The translations under genes were made by a program, and so were the position numbers. The notes beneath the pieces are model-generated. The model saw only the letters and a program-made list of their open reading frames with translations. It ran no database searches and was not told where the DNA came from. A stretch of DNA of 64,000 nucleotides, taken from assembly GCA_963277665.1 (NCBI GenBank), contig OY728128.1, positions 1,349,814,356 through 1,349,878,355 of the forward strand. The letters are read 5' to 3'. Below, in pieces: positions 46,423-57,166 of this stretch (position 1 is the stretch's first letter; each line of letters opens with the position of its first letter). The DNA comes from Viscum album (lineage: Eukaryota; Streptophyta; Magnoliopsida; Santalales; Viscaceae).

Positions 46423-48011
46423 AAATACTTTCAGTTTGTGTAAAATAATTAACCCTTACTGTTGATTACATATCAAGAGGTCGAGAAACTTGGAAAAGAT
46501 GGAAATGAATTTTACCTTGCACATATTGTTGAAAAAAAGGGAACTGTTCAGATTAATGATGTGCTAGTGGTAAATGAGCATCCTGATGTTTTTCATGATG
46601 AGTTTCCTAGAATAATACCAGATCAGGAAGTTGAGTTTACCGTTGACTTATTTCCTGATGCTAAGACAATTTCAAAACCCCTTTATCGAATGGCTCAAAC
46701 TGAACTTTTAGAGTTGAAGGAGAAATTGCAAGATTTATTAGAGAAAGGTTTCATTCGACCTAGCACATCATCATGGGGTGCTCCTGTTTTATTTTTTAAA
46801 AAGAAAGATGGTTCTATGAGAATTTTCATTGATTATAGAGCCTTGAATAACATCACTGTTAAGAAAAAATATCATTTGCCTCATATCGATGATTTGTTTG
46901 ATCAGCTCTAGGGAGCTCAGTTTTTTTCAAAGATTGACCTAAGATCGGGGTACCATCAGTTGAAGGTTAAGGAATAAGATATTCCGAAGACCATGTTTCA
47001 AACAAGATATGGCAATTATGAATTTGTAGTAATGCCTTTTGGGCTAACCAATGCACCTGTTGTATTCATGGACCTTATGAATATAATTTTCCATGAGTTC
47101 TTGGATAAGTTTGGGGTTGTTTTCATTGATGATATTTTGGTGTTTTCTTAAATTAAAGAAAATCATGAAAGACATTTAAGGGTTATTTTGAAAACCTTAA
47201 AAGAAAAGAAATTGTATGGGAAATTTAGAAAGTGTGAGTTCTGGTTGCAATAAATTTCTTTCCTTGGTCACATAGTTTCTCAGAATGGGATAACTATTGA
47301 TCCTGCAAAAACAATGTTTGTTGAAGAATGGACAAGACCCACAAATGTAACTGAGATTCGTAGTTTTCTTTGTTTTTCAGGCTATTACCAAAGGCTTGTT
47401 AGAACTTTTTCATGTATATCTTGTCCAATGACTAAGCTAACTCGGATGGGTGTTAAGTTTATCTGGGTAAAGAATTTGATGATTGTTTTCAAGAATTGAA
47501 AAGAAGATTGGTGAATTCTCCAGTTTTAGCACTACCTTCTAGTAATAGGGAATTTATTATCTACAGTGATGCTTTATTGAAAGAACATGTTTACGCCCTA
47601 ATGCAGAATGATCAGGTAATTTCTTATGCTTCACGTTAGTTGAAAACTCATGAGGTAAATTACCCTACACATGAATTGGAATTAGCTGCTATTGTTTTCA
47701 CTTTAAAAATTTGGAGGCATCATTTGTATGGAGTAAAGTGTGAAATATATACCGATCACAAATGTTTAAAGTTTATATTCACTCAGAATGAATTGAACAT
47801 GAGATAGAAGAGATGGATAGGATTAATCAAGGATTATGATTGTAGAATTCATTACCATCCGGCAAAATCAAATAAAGTGGGTGATGCTTTGAGTCGAAAA
47901 AGTAATGCTTCATTAACAATGTTAAGTTTGGAACGTGGTCCTTTGGTTAAGGATTTGATAAACTTTGGCATAGAAGTTATTGGTGCCGGATTTCCTTCTA
48001 TTTTGTTTTAG
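46423..48011 (+). pseudogene. pol (RT-RH): Array D unit 3 RT and RNase H (broken)
   Basis: RT is open at 46462-46911 ([32 protein letters not shown]), then TAG at 46909-46911, a TAA in the KEADI stretch near 46975, F-I-D-D at 47122-47133, and a VFS-stop near 47149 shared with unit 1. A TAA follows WLQ near 47251. The deletion shared by all units ends the thumb frame at 47499. RNase H remnants run from 47555 to 47890 ([19 protein letters not shown]), with the SR-stop-L near 47637 shared with unit 2 and a private TAG in NMRQ near 47803. TAG 48009-48011 is shared by all. Confidence 0.85.
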
Positions 48012-49448
48012 GTATCATTGAAATCTTCTCTATCAGACAGAATTAAGCAAGCACAGAAGCAAGACAGCGAGTTGCAGAAAAAGGTAGAGCTAGTTCAGAA
48101 GGGTAAGTTTTCTGAATTCAACATTGATAATGATTGTTTTTTGAGATTTGGGAAGAGATTGTGTGTGCATTGTGATTCACAATTGAAGATAGAGTTGTTA
48201 TGTGAAGCTCATAGTTCTCCATTTTCAGTTCATATAGGTAGTACTAAGATGTATAGAGATCTTCGGGAGTATTACTGGTGGGACAGAATGAAAAGGGATA
48301 TTGCTTATTTTACTGTGAAGTGTCTGACTTGTCAACAGGTAAAAGTATAGCGGCAGTTACCAAAAGGGATGCTTCAACCTTTACCAGTACCAGAGTGGAT
48401 ATGGGAGAATATATCCATGGACTTTGTTGTGGGATTGCCGAAGACACCTCGAGGTAATAATGCAATCTGGGTTATTGTTGATCGCTTGACTAAATCTGAT
48501 CATTTCCTTGATATACGAGATACTTTTTCCCTAGATCAACTTTCCCATTTGTATCTTAAAGAGATAGTTAGGTTACATGGAGTTCTTCTCTCAGTTGTAT
48601 CTGATCGTGATCCCAGGTTTACTTCTATCTTTTGGAAAGGCCTTCAGAAGTTATTCGGTACTGAATTAAATTTTAGTACAGCTTTTCATCCTCAATCAGA
48701 TGGGAAGTCAAAACGAACAATTTAGACTTTGGAGGATATGATACATGCTTGTTCGATGGATTATCAGGGAATTTGGGACCAACATCTTTCTTTGGTTGAT
48801 TTTTCTTATAATAACAGTTTTTATTCCAGTATACTGATGGCACCATTTGAGGCATTATATGGGAAGCGGTGTCAAACTCCAACTTTCTGGGATGAAGTGG
48901 GTGAAAGAAAGTTCGTGGGACCGGAATTGGTAGAAGAGATGGTAGATAAAGTTCATCTGATACAGAAACACATGAGAACATCTCAGATCAGGCATAAGAG
49001 TTATGCGGACAACCGGAGGAAGGGTCTCTCTTTTGAGGTAGGTGATCATGTTTTTCTCAAAGTCTCGCCATGGAAAAGTGTGATTCCATTTGATAAGAAA
49101 GGAAAGTTGAGTCCACGGTTCATTGGACCATATTAAATTCTAGAGAGATTTGGATCAGTTGCATACCGAGTGGCTTTACCTCCAAGTTTATCTTAGGTAC
49201 ACAATGTTTTTAATGTTTCAATGTTAAGGAACTACATACCAGATCCATCTCACGTTTTGAGTCCAGAGGTAGTTTAGCTGGAAGACAATTTATCTTATCA
49301 GGAACAACCGGTCCAGATTCTTGACCACAGGGACTAAGTGTTGCGAAATAAGGTGATTCATCAAGTAAAGGTATTGTGTAAAAACCACATGAGTGAAGAG
49401 GCAACATGGGAATCAGAAAATGAAATGAGGTCTAAATACCCCCACTAA
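48012..49448 (+). pseudogene. pol (IN-CHD): Array D unit 3 integrase and chromodomain (broken)
   Basis: Zinc domain in 48018-48350 (HSSPFSVHIG, CLTCQQVK). Core in 48369-48725 with [10 protein letters not shown] and VSDRDPRF. The third catalytic position is AAA (Lys) at 48711-48713 in DGKSKRTI. Shared stops: TAG 48723-48725 and TAG 49194-49196. Private: TAG at 48348-48350 and TAA near 49134 inside the GPY motif. Chromodomain at about 49308-49445 with one TAG near 49334; VLCKNH is again Cys for Trp. Confidence 0.86.
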
Positions 49449-49462
49449 TTCGATAAGTAAAT

Positions 49463-49499
49463 AAATTGCGGGGACGAAATTTTCTAAATGGGGGAAGGA
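49463..49499 (+). promoter_or_regulatory. Pre-PPT hairpin and polypurine tract, array D unit 3
   Basis: AAATTGCGGGGACGAAATTT (49463-49482), identical to unit 1, then AAATGGGGGAAGGA (49486-49499) with a single T interrupting the purine run. Confidence 0.75.
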
Positions 49500-52400
49500 T
49501 GTAACATCCCATGTAAGTAATGAATAATAGATATTCTTATCTATGTATATTTATGAATTGAATACTGTTTTAGAGGCTTAAAATGATAATAAATCAAATC
49601 TTAAGCATGGAATACACTAATATTTTTAAAAGATTGTTTTACTGTCTTTTGATGGAAAACCATTTTTAAATCAAACTTTTGAAAATTTTATAAGCTCTAT
49701 TTGTCAAAATAAACTTTTTATTTATGATTGGGACATTGAAATTTACATTGGATAATTTTTTGGTAATTTTCTGACAAAGTTCATTTTTTAATGAAGGGTG
49801 AAAAATATAGCATTTTACATCAAAACTGCATTTTCATCTAATTTAATTATATGGTTACATTATCTTTTTAATTCGTTTTAAAGTTTAAATAGAATATATT
49901 TTTACCATGTAATCCAATGGTGGTCATTGTGATTAATTTCACTTTGAAATTGAACATAAACTGGTGTCAATCTTTTGATATATATTGTTTCATAAAAACA
50001 CGCTATTTGTTCTGACAGCGGGAATTAATTATTAAATTAATTAATGTAACTTATATGTTTTTAATTTTTTAAAATAGACTTATTTTTTGAATTCAGAATA
50101 TCATATATATATTAGGTTTAATTTTTGGTATTTTTCTGAAACACTTCAATTTTTGATGAATAGTGAAACCACTAAGTGGTAGTTAAAAAAACTGATTTTT
50201 CGTTGAAATGAAACTTTACCACTTCTGTGTTTTGAATTTCAAAAAATCCTACATAAACGGTTTTCATTAGGAAGTAAAATGTTGTTCAATGGGATTAAAA
50301 TATTTTTTTGGTCAATAGTAACTTTTAAGTTTTTAATCGCGATTAGAGGTAATTAGTGTAATTTAAGGTAAAAATAATGTTTTCATAATATTAAATGACC
50401 TTGACACATGTACTACCCTTATTGGATGTGTCATGTCTACCAAGAAAATCCATGGGTCAACTTGGGGACCCCATGGAGCCACTTTGGTAGGAAAATGACA
50501 TTAATAACTTTTTGTTTAATGTTAAAATTAAAATGTCACAAACATGTGTTGTTTTACTAAAACAATTTTTAAATGGGGTTATACAAGTCATATTTTTTAC
50601 TATAAATATTCATTATAAATATAAAAAGATTTAATACATCATGATATTTGTTTTATAATTTTTATACATTAAATAAATTAAATTATTCATGACACCATGA
50701 TGATGCAGTGATTACCTCATTATTTAACGATTTAAATAAAATGAAAAGATAATGTAAAATCTAAGACCTACACTCGTAAAAGACCTATTGTATGGGTGGA
50801 TTTCGAACTCCTGTCACCTTATCCTCGAAATATATAATTTTGGGACCTTTAAAATCCGAAAAGCATTTTATAATAAAATAACCTTTTATAACTTTCCCAG
50901 AGTTCCCCTCCTCTCCTCTTATAAAAGGCCCCCACCTCTACCACCTTACCCACACCTCTCAAGCCTTTAGCTCGGCCAACCCCTGACCATTTTTTCTATC
51001 CAAATCCATATCTTACTCCTAGAAGCCTCACTTTGGGCATAAGTCTTTCCAAGGAAGCCTTTGAGCTCAAATCAAAAAGGGTTACCCGTTTTAAAGGTAG
51101 TGTCTTCTCTTGTGTTCTTATGTTTTATTTCGCTTCTCTAACCACCTAAACACTTTTTATTCATTTATTTTGTAACAAAACTAGTATCTTAAATATACTA
51201 GGATGTTTTTATAAGAAGGATTATAGCTAAACTTACACACACCTTCATCTAACGGTTAAAGAGCATACTGTTTCCGTGGATGGAGAATTTTTGCCTCACG
51301 AAACGATGATTGTTCAATATTCTTCTAACACCTTAAAAGGTGTCCATTAAGATGACACTATATTTATATATGATATATAATATTTTTATGTTTTCCTTAA
51401 GCTTCTGTATTTTTCATTTTTGTCATACCTTTATGGTTTCCATTATGGTTAAACGTGATATCTTCATTTTAGGAAGTGCGGAATACCACCCCCTCAAAGT
51501 GATTTGATTCGTTAATTCCATAGGTGGGATGTATAAAGGATGGAGTTAATTATATATGATATTATATTGTAATTATAATATACCTTTATATAATTATGAT
51601 TCCATTCCATAAAATACGAAATAGAAATGAAAGTAGCATTCGTGCGTACGTACGGCTTACCATCTCCATGAACGGTGCATTTCATTTCTTATGTCTAAAT
51701 GTTATATAATATTATTAATGCATGTATATACTGGATATATATGATATATATGATATCTAAATCATGAATATAACTCAGAATATAATGGATACATGAAAAA
51801 ATTGTAATTATAAAGAGTTTATTTTTGACTCAAGTACCAATGATCGTTAAAACGACTGTTATTAACTTAAATAGTTACATAGTGTTCATGACATGGTAAA
51901 AATTGATTAAAAGGACGAATGAACTTGAAAATGGTTATTAAGCAAGTAAATATTAACTCAAGTTTATTATTCGGGAGATTCAAGAATGATCGAGTAAGTC
52001 AGATAGGAGGTATGGGACTTCATCTCATTCTCCTTTCATTGAGGCATATTATGTTTTATACACAACTTTCTTTTATACAGTGTATAAACCCCTTTTACTT
52101 TTATGTTTATTCAAAAGGAATATTTTTTATGTGAAGCATTTACTAAACGACAAAAGGGAATGTTTTTTTGTCATACATATGCGGAGACAACGACTTCTCT
52201 GTCGCCGTGACCATTATTTGAGCTTCAGCTTCCTCTACAAGCCATACCTTTTTTAAAAAAAATGAAAAATAAATACCATGTTTTACTTTTCTTTTATTTT
52301 GGTAGTGAAAATGGTTTTCATAATGTTTTTATATCAATGTGTTGTACTGATATCTTGTTATTGAAAAGTGGAAATGTTATTTTTCCTTTATGAATGTTTT

Positions 52401-53060
52401 ATGTGATACGATTATGTTATGGTTCTTAGGCATTGTTATGAAGACGGGTGGTTTTGTGATAAACTAAGGGTGGTTGAGCTTGATATAGCTCTCCAATGCA
52501 TTAGGTAATGGGAAGGAGTTAAAAGTTAAGGTTTCTCTGATGTGATTTAGGGAATATACTATGATGGGTATTCCAAACGTAACCTTGAGGGTTACTCCCT
52601 ACGTAAGAATGTTATGAATGCCTCAAGATACCTTTATGTATTATGATTTCTATGATTTATTCATGATTTGATGAGGTATGTTAAAATGAATATGTTTTAT
52701 GATTAAAGTATGATTTCATACATGGACTAATGTTTTCATTTCGTACTTTTATATCCCTTACTGAGCTTTTTATGCTCATCCCAAGTTTCTGAAACTTTTG
52801 TTCACAGGTCAAGGGAAAGGTACATGATGTTATGATAGGGTCAAGGAAGTTTCATGAAAGAATCCATGTTTTGTTTTAAATATGTTTATGTTGATGGGAA
52901 AAAAATGAATACTATCTTTTATGTAACCACATTGTTTAAATGTGGAATGTGATGCATGATTTATGATCTAATTTTATAAAACTCTAAACCTGAAAAGAGC
53001 CTCAATGTGTGATCTTGTAATAACTCAAGATTAAGTAATGTTTAAGGATGGGGCCTTATA
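49500..53060 (+). repeat. Array D LTR4 (terminal copy)
   Basis: It is 3,561 bp. TATA box 50920-50926; hairpin island 51637-51674 with CATTCGTG on the left arm. It ends GGGGCCTTATA, then GATGG and the resumed B integrase. No primer site follows, as expected for a 3' LTR. Confidence 0.93.
50920..50926 (+). promoter_or_regulatory. TATA box, array D LTR4
   Basis: TATAAAAGGCCCCCACC at 1,420 bp from the LTR start. As the 3' LTR copy it would read outward into B sequence. Confidence 0.72.
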
Positions 53061-53065
53061 GATGG
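53061..53065 (+). repeat. Target-site duplication of array D, right copy
   Basis: GATGG, against GATTG at 24802-24806. Confidence 0.7.
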
Positions 53066-54150
53066 TGCAACCATTACCCATACCAGCATGGAAAATGGGA
53101 AAACATCAACTTAGAAATTGTCATTGGACATCCGACATCATCCATAGGAAACAATTCTATATGGTTTTTTGTGGATCATCTTACAAATACATATCATTTT
53201 ATTGCAATTAGAGAGGAATTCTCCCTAGATAAAATTTCATAGATATATATCAGATAACTCATAAGGAGTATGGAATACCAAAATCAATTGCATGTGATTG
53301 AGATCTGACAATCACCAACATGTTCTAAAAAATTATCCAACATGGACTAAATATTAGGGAGAATGTAAATATTTCTTATCATGATCAAACTAATAGAAAA
53401 TCGTAGAAGGCTACTAATACACTGAAAGGAAAGTTAAGACCATGTTATATGGAAATCAAGGTATTATGGGACCAACATCTACCTCAGGTTGAGTTTTCCT
53501 ATTATGATAGTTTCCACTCGAGCATCCAAATGGTTCTATATGAAGCCCTTTATGAGAAAAGATGTAGAACACTGTCATGTTAGGATGAAGTCGGTGAACA
53601 TAAGCTAATAGCACCTGAAATGGTCAATGAAATGGTGGAAAAGGTGAAAAATATTTGGCAGTATATTAAGGTAGCCTAGGGTTGAAAAACAAAAATATGA
53701 AGATTATTGACAATGAGACTTGGAGTTTAAGGTTGGAGACATAGTATTCCTCTACATATCCCTAGGGAAGAGGGTCTTGAGATTTGGAATGAAATGAAAT
53801 CTTAGTCCCAGACACATTAATCCCATCAAGATTCTTGATATTTCTGGAGATGTGGTCTATCGACTAGTACTTCCATAAAAAAATGTCACAAGAACACAAT
53901 GAATATCATGTATTCCTCTTAAGGAAGTACATACCGGATCCCTCACATGTACTGAATTCAGAGGTGGTGCAGTTGGATAATGATCTCTCTTACAAGGAGC
54001 ATCCAATGAAAATCTTGGATCATAGAGATAATGTTCTAGGAAACCAGACCACCCACCAAGTCAAAGTACTTTGGCAAAACCAAATGTACAAATAGGAAAC
54101 ATCAGAATTGTTGGATGTGATGAATGAGAATTACCCTCACATGTTTTCCA
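53066..54150 (+). pseudogene. pol (IN-CHD): Element B integrase core and chromodomain, continued after array D
   Basis: This resumes the frame left at 24801. The open part 53048-53242 has WENINLEIVIGHP, where the first catalytic Asp (DFVVGLP in D) is Glu, and then NSIWFFVDHLTNTYHFIAIRE. The second and third catalytic positions fall in stretches with stops (about 53300 and 53390). GPY/F-region traces are at about 53790-53850. The chromodomain lies in 53883-54095: LLRKYIPDPSHVL, HPMKILDHRDNVLG and VKVLWQNQM, with Trp kept, then a TAG and a YPH tail. Strongly decayed, but collinear with D throughout. Confidence 0.78.
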
Positions 54151-54164
54151 CATAGATGTAAAAT

Positions 54165-54201
54165 GAAATTTCAATGGGGAAATTTCATAAGGGGGGATGA
54201 A
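54165..54201 (+). promoter_or_regulatory. Pre-PPT hairpin and polypurine tract, element B
   Basis: GAAATTTC at 54165-54172 and again at 54179-54186 around AATGGG, then AAGGGGGGATGAA (54189-54201) up to the LTR. Same layout as array D. Confidence 0.72.
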
Positions 54202-57166
54202 TATAACAACCCAGAATTCTTTTAATGGAAATTATCTTCTAATAATTATTGCATATGGTATAAATCACATAATAAAACATAGTCAATACTATACAATATT
54301 TATAAATGAAATAAGAATTATTTGTAGATGTTATGGAACTTATACCAATGAAATAGTAACATGACCTTTGGAATAGTAATATTACAATTATGTATACTAA
54401 GCTATCCTACAAAATAGTAACCTTAACCATGAATGTACAAAAAAATCGGTATCTTATAAATGATAATACTATATAATCATATTATAAGTATATAAATGCT
54501 TTAGAAATTATTAATTAAGTATTAAAATTTTTTAAAAATCATAAATGTTTATATTAATTTTTTTAATTAATATAATGATTTAAAAGAAAATTTATTTTAA
54601 TAAAATAGATTCATAAATTAGTATTTTTTTTCTAATGGTAATTTAATGAGACATTAATTAATTTTTCAATGTTTTATAAAATCAGTTCTGATTTTAAAAA
54701 AAGTTATTTTCCATGAAAATAATAATTTTAAATAAAAATTAAATTTCTAATTTTTATAAAATTAATTTCATAAAATGGAGATGAATTTTTGATTCTATAA
54801 ATTTCAAAATGGTTAGTGTAAATTTTCAAGATTTTTCAAAAATGTTTGAATTTTTATAAATAGTAAAATATGTGAATTTATGATATTTATAAAATACCTG
54901 AATTATTGATTCATAGATGATGTATAGCTGATTTAATCCCATAATCTCGATATATCCTTAAATAATTTAATATATTTACTGAAAATTATAAAACTATTCA
55001 TATTCTTAATGAAAAATAATAAAATAATGAAAGCTAATGAGAAAACACATCTCTCGTCCCCTATAAATACCACTATTTATCCTCACATCATTCAATATTT
55101 GAGCCTTGTACAAATTCAATCTAATACAATTCTCACGTCTCTCCCACATGTCCAAGATCCATTGGTATCAATAAAAACCCTTACTCATGTACGTTAAGGA
55201 GGTTCTCAAGGAGAATAATTCATGAGGTGAAAACCCCTTTCCTTTTCTTTTAATTTCATTCCAATTTATTTTATTTTCTTGTTATCTCCTCACATCCACT
55301 AATACAAGTGTCATGGTAACTTCATTATCTCACATATAATGAAATTTTATTATGTAAATGGAATAATCCATCATCATTTCATTCCCTCTCCATTTGTACT
55401 AAAAAATACATTGTCAGTGATGTGTTGATTTATCACATTCAAGGATAAAGAGTTTTAAATTATCATTACCACCTTCATGAGAGAGAATAAAACAATTTTT
55501 ATGGTTAAACCAAATTATAATACAGATATTATCTCCTATATAATGCTTTAGAACCATTATATATATGTAATACTAATTAATATAACAAAACAAGATGTGA
55601 TGATCTTAAACCCACCAAAATAATATAAATGATTATCACTAAAATCTTATCTAATGATTCATCCTCACCACAAATATCCAAATGACTTACATAAACATTT
55701 AATCTTATGTATTTTCATTAATAACATATATCTTCAATTCTTTACAACCATTCAAATTTTACATGATTTCTCATACATGAATACAAGTAAACTGATCATG
55801 AAAAACAAGGAAACCAATGCTTATACTAAATCAATTGTAAATGTAGTAATGATTTTTAATTCATTAATAAATGGATTTAATTTGTTTATTTAGGACATTA
55901 AGATCCATTGTTGAGAAATTTCATCTATAATATAAGTGATTCTTTCTGAACCTTCTTATTTTCATTGGGTTATGCTTTCACTCCATTTTCCCTATGTAAC
56001 TTTAATTTATTTTTATATAATTATTATAAATCCTTTATATATGTTCCAAAATCATGTATAAATATCATTACATCATTTTATTATTTGGAAATACATTTTT
56101 CAAAATGGTTCTCTTCGCAATTATTCTTAAAAACAAGCCAAATTAAAGTGAACTTCCTCTTTTCTTACAATTTTATGTATGCTCTATAATCTATTTTAAT
56201 AACCATTATTTTTCTAAAATAACTTATTTTATCATGAAATAATATCTTTTTTATTTTTGGTTTTATTAAAACAAATATTCTTTTTCCACTTTAAATGCTC
56301 TTTAATATTTTCCTTAAACCATACTAAAATGATTCAATTCTAATGTCTCTTAGACACTATTTTATGTGTTTTTAATTCAATTTTATATAATTTATTTTTA
56401 TTAATTCGTGTTTTCCTTTATGAGTGTCCATGTAAGATTCAAATACTTTCTTTCATGGACACCAATATGATATTCTCTTTTGTTATGCCTTATGACATGA
56501 TTTTGATAACTAATTATTTCCATTTTTAACCCTTATGATTGATTCTTCATGTGTGTACATATGCATGAACATGTTATTATGGGTACACCTAGATAGATAA
56601 CCAATTAATTTGTTAATGTTTAGTATTATGAGACACCATTTTCAATGGTCTTGGTGGTTAGCCTTGACCCATGATTCATGTGCAACGGTCATGGTGGTTT
56701 CCCTTGACACGTACACCTCCTTGTGTAAAAGAATTAACTAACTCTTATTATTATTTTATTTTTCTTCCACATTACTGTTATTCCATTATTACATTATCTT
56801 TTTTTCTATATGTTATTCTTCCATATGTTTATTCATTTTCCATACCTTTTCCATTCATCATGTTATGTCTTCTAATCAAAATTGTATACTTTATTCTTAT
56901 GTTTATTCTATTACTGGGATTTTTAGATCATCCTTTTTTTCATTTATTCCCCATTGTTATATTATGAATATGTAAGGTTAAAAAGGTGTTATGATCTCAA
57001 TATGAATATTGAATAAAAAACTTTTTTTTTATTTTGGTTTCATGGCCTCTAATTGTGTTATATAATCATTCAAATACAGTATACTATATAATACATGGTT
57101 TGTATTTTAAGGCTAAATATCCTTTAAATCATGTAATAATATGTGTAAAAGGTTAGGTTCATTATA
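54202..57166 (+). repeat. Element B 3' LTR
   Basis: It is 2,965 bp, starts TATAACAACCCAGAATTC and ends GGTTCATTATA, followed by TTATA (57167-57171). Pairs with 17823-20863. Small indels account for the 76-bp length difference. Confidence 0.85.
55062..55068 (+). promoter_or_regulatory. TATA box, element B 3' LTR
   Basis: TATAAAT after CGTCCCC, 860 bp into the LTR, with CCTCACATCATTCAA 20 bp downstream as in the 5' copy. Confidence 0.65.

Larger units (their letters stand above)
24807..53060 (+). mobile_element. Array D: tandem chromovirus with four LTRs and three internal regions
   Basis: LTR starts at 24807, 33038, 41266 and 49500 give periods of 8,231, 8,228 and 8,234 bp. Adjacent units share one LTR. 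Every internal region begins GT plus the primer site TGGTATCAGAG and ends with a GGGGGAAGGA-type polypurine tract, so the register is exact. Only the outer edges carry a 5-bp target duplication. Three independent nested insertions would instead leave a duplication at each junction. The LTR ends are TGTAAC ... CTTATA, i.e. TG...TA. All three gag-pol sets are broken and share many of the breaks. Confidence 0.93.
17823..57166 (+). mobile_element. Element B: old chromovirus, split by array D
   Basis: LTRs are at 17823-20863 and 54202-57166. Internal sequence is at 20864-24806 and 53066-54201. The central 28.3 kb (24807-53060) is array D and is not part of B. Both LTRs start TATAA[T/C]AACCC and end ATTATA, so the terminal dinucleotides are TA...TA. 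The target site is TTAGA/TTATA inside the 5' LTR of element C. The chromodomain places it with D and A as a chromovirus, and sequence similarity to D is high in gag and the C-terminus. All coding parts are heavily decayed, in line with its age relative to D. Confidence 0.85.

Noticed and set aside
24807..53060. Reading the D region as three independent full-length insertions side by side
   Set aside because: That would need six LTRs and a target duplication at each junction; only four LTRs and one outer duplication are seen.
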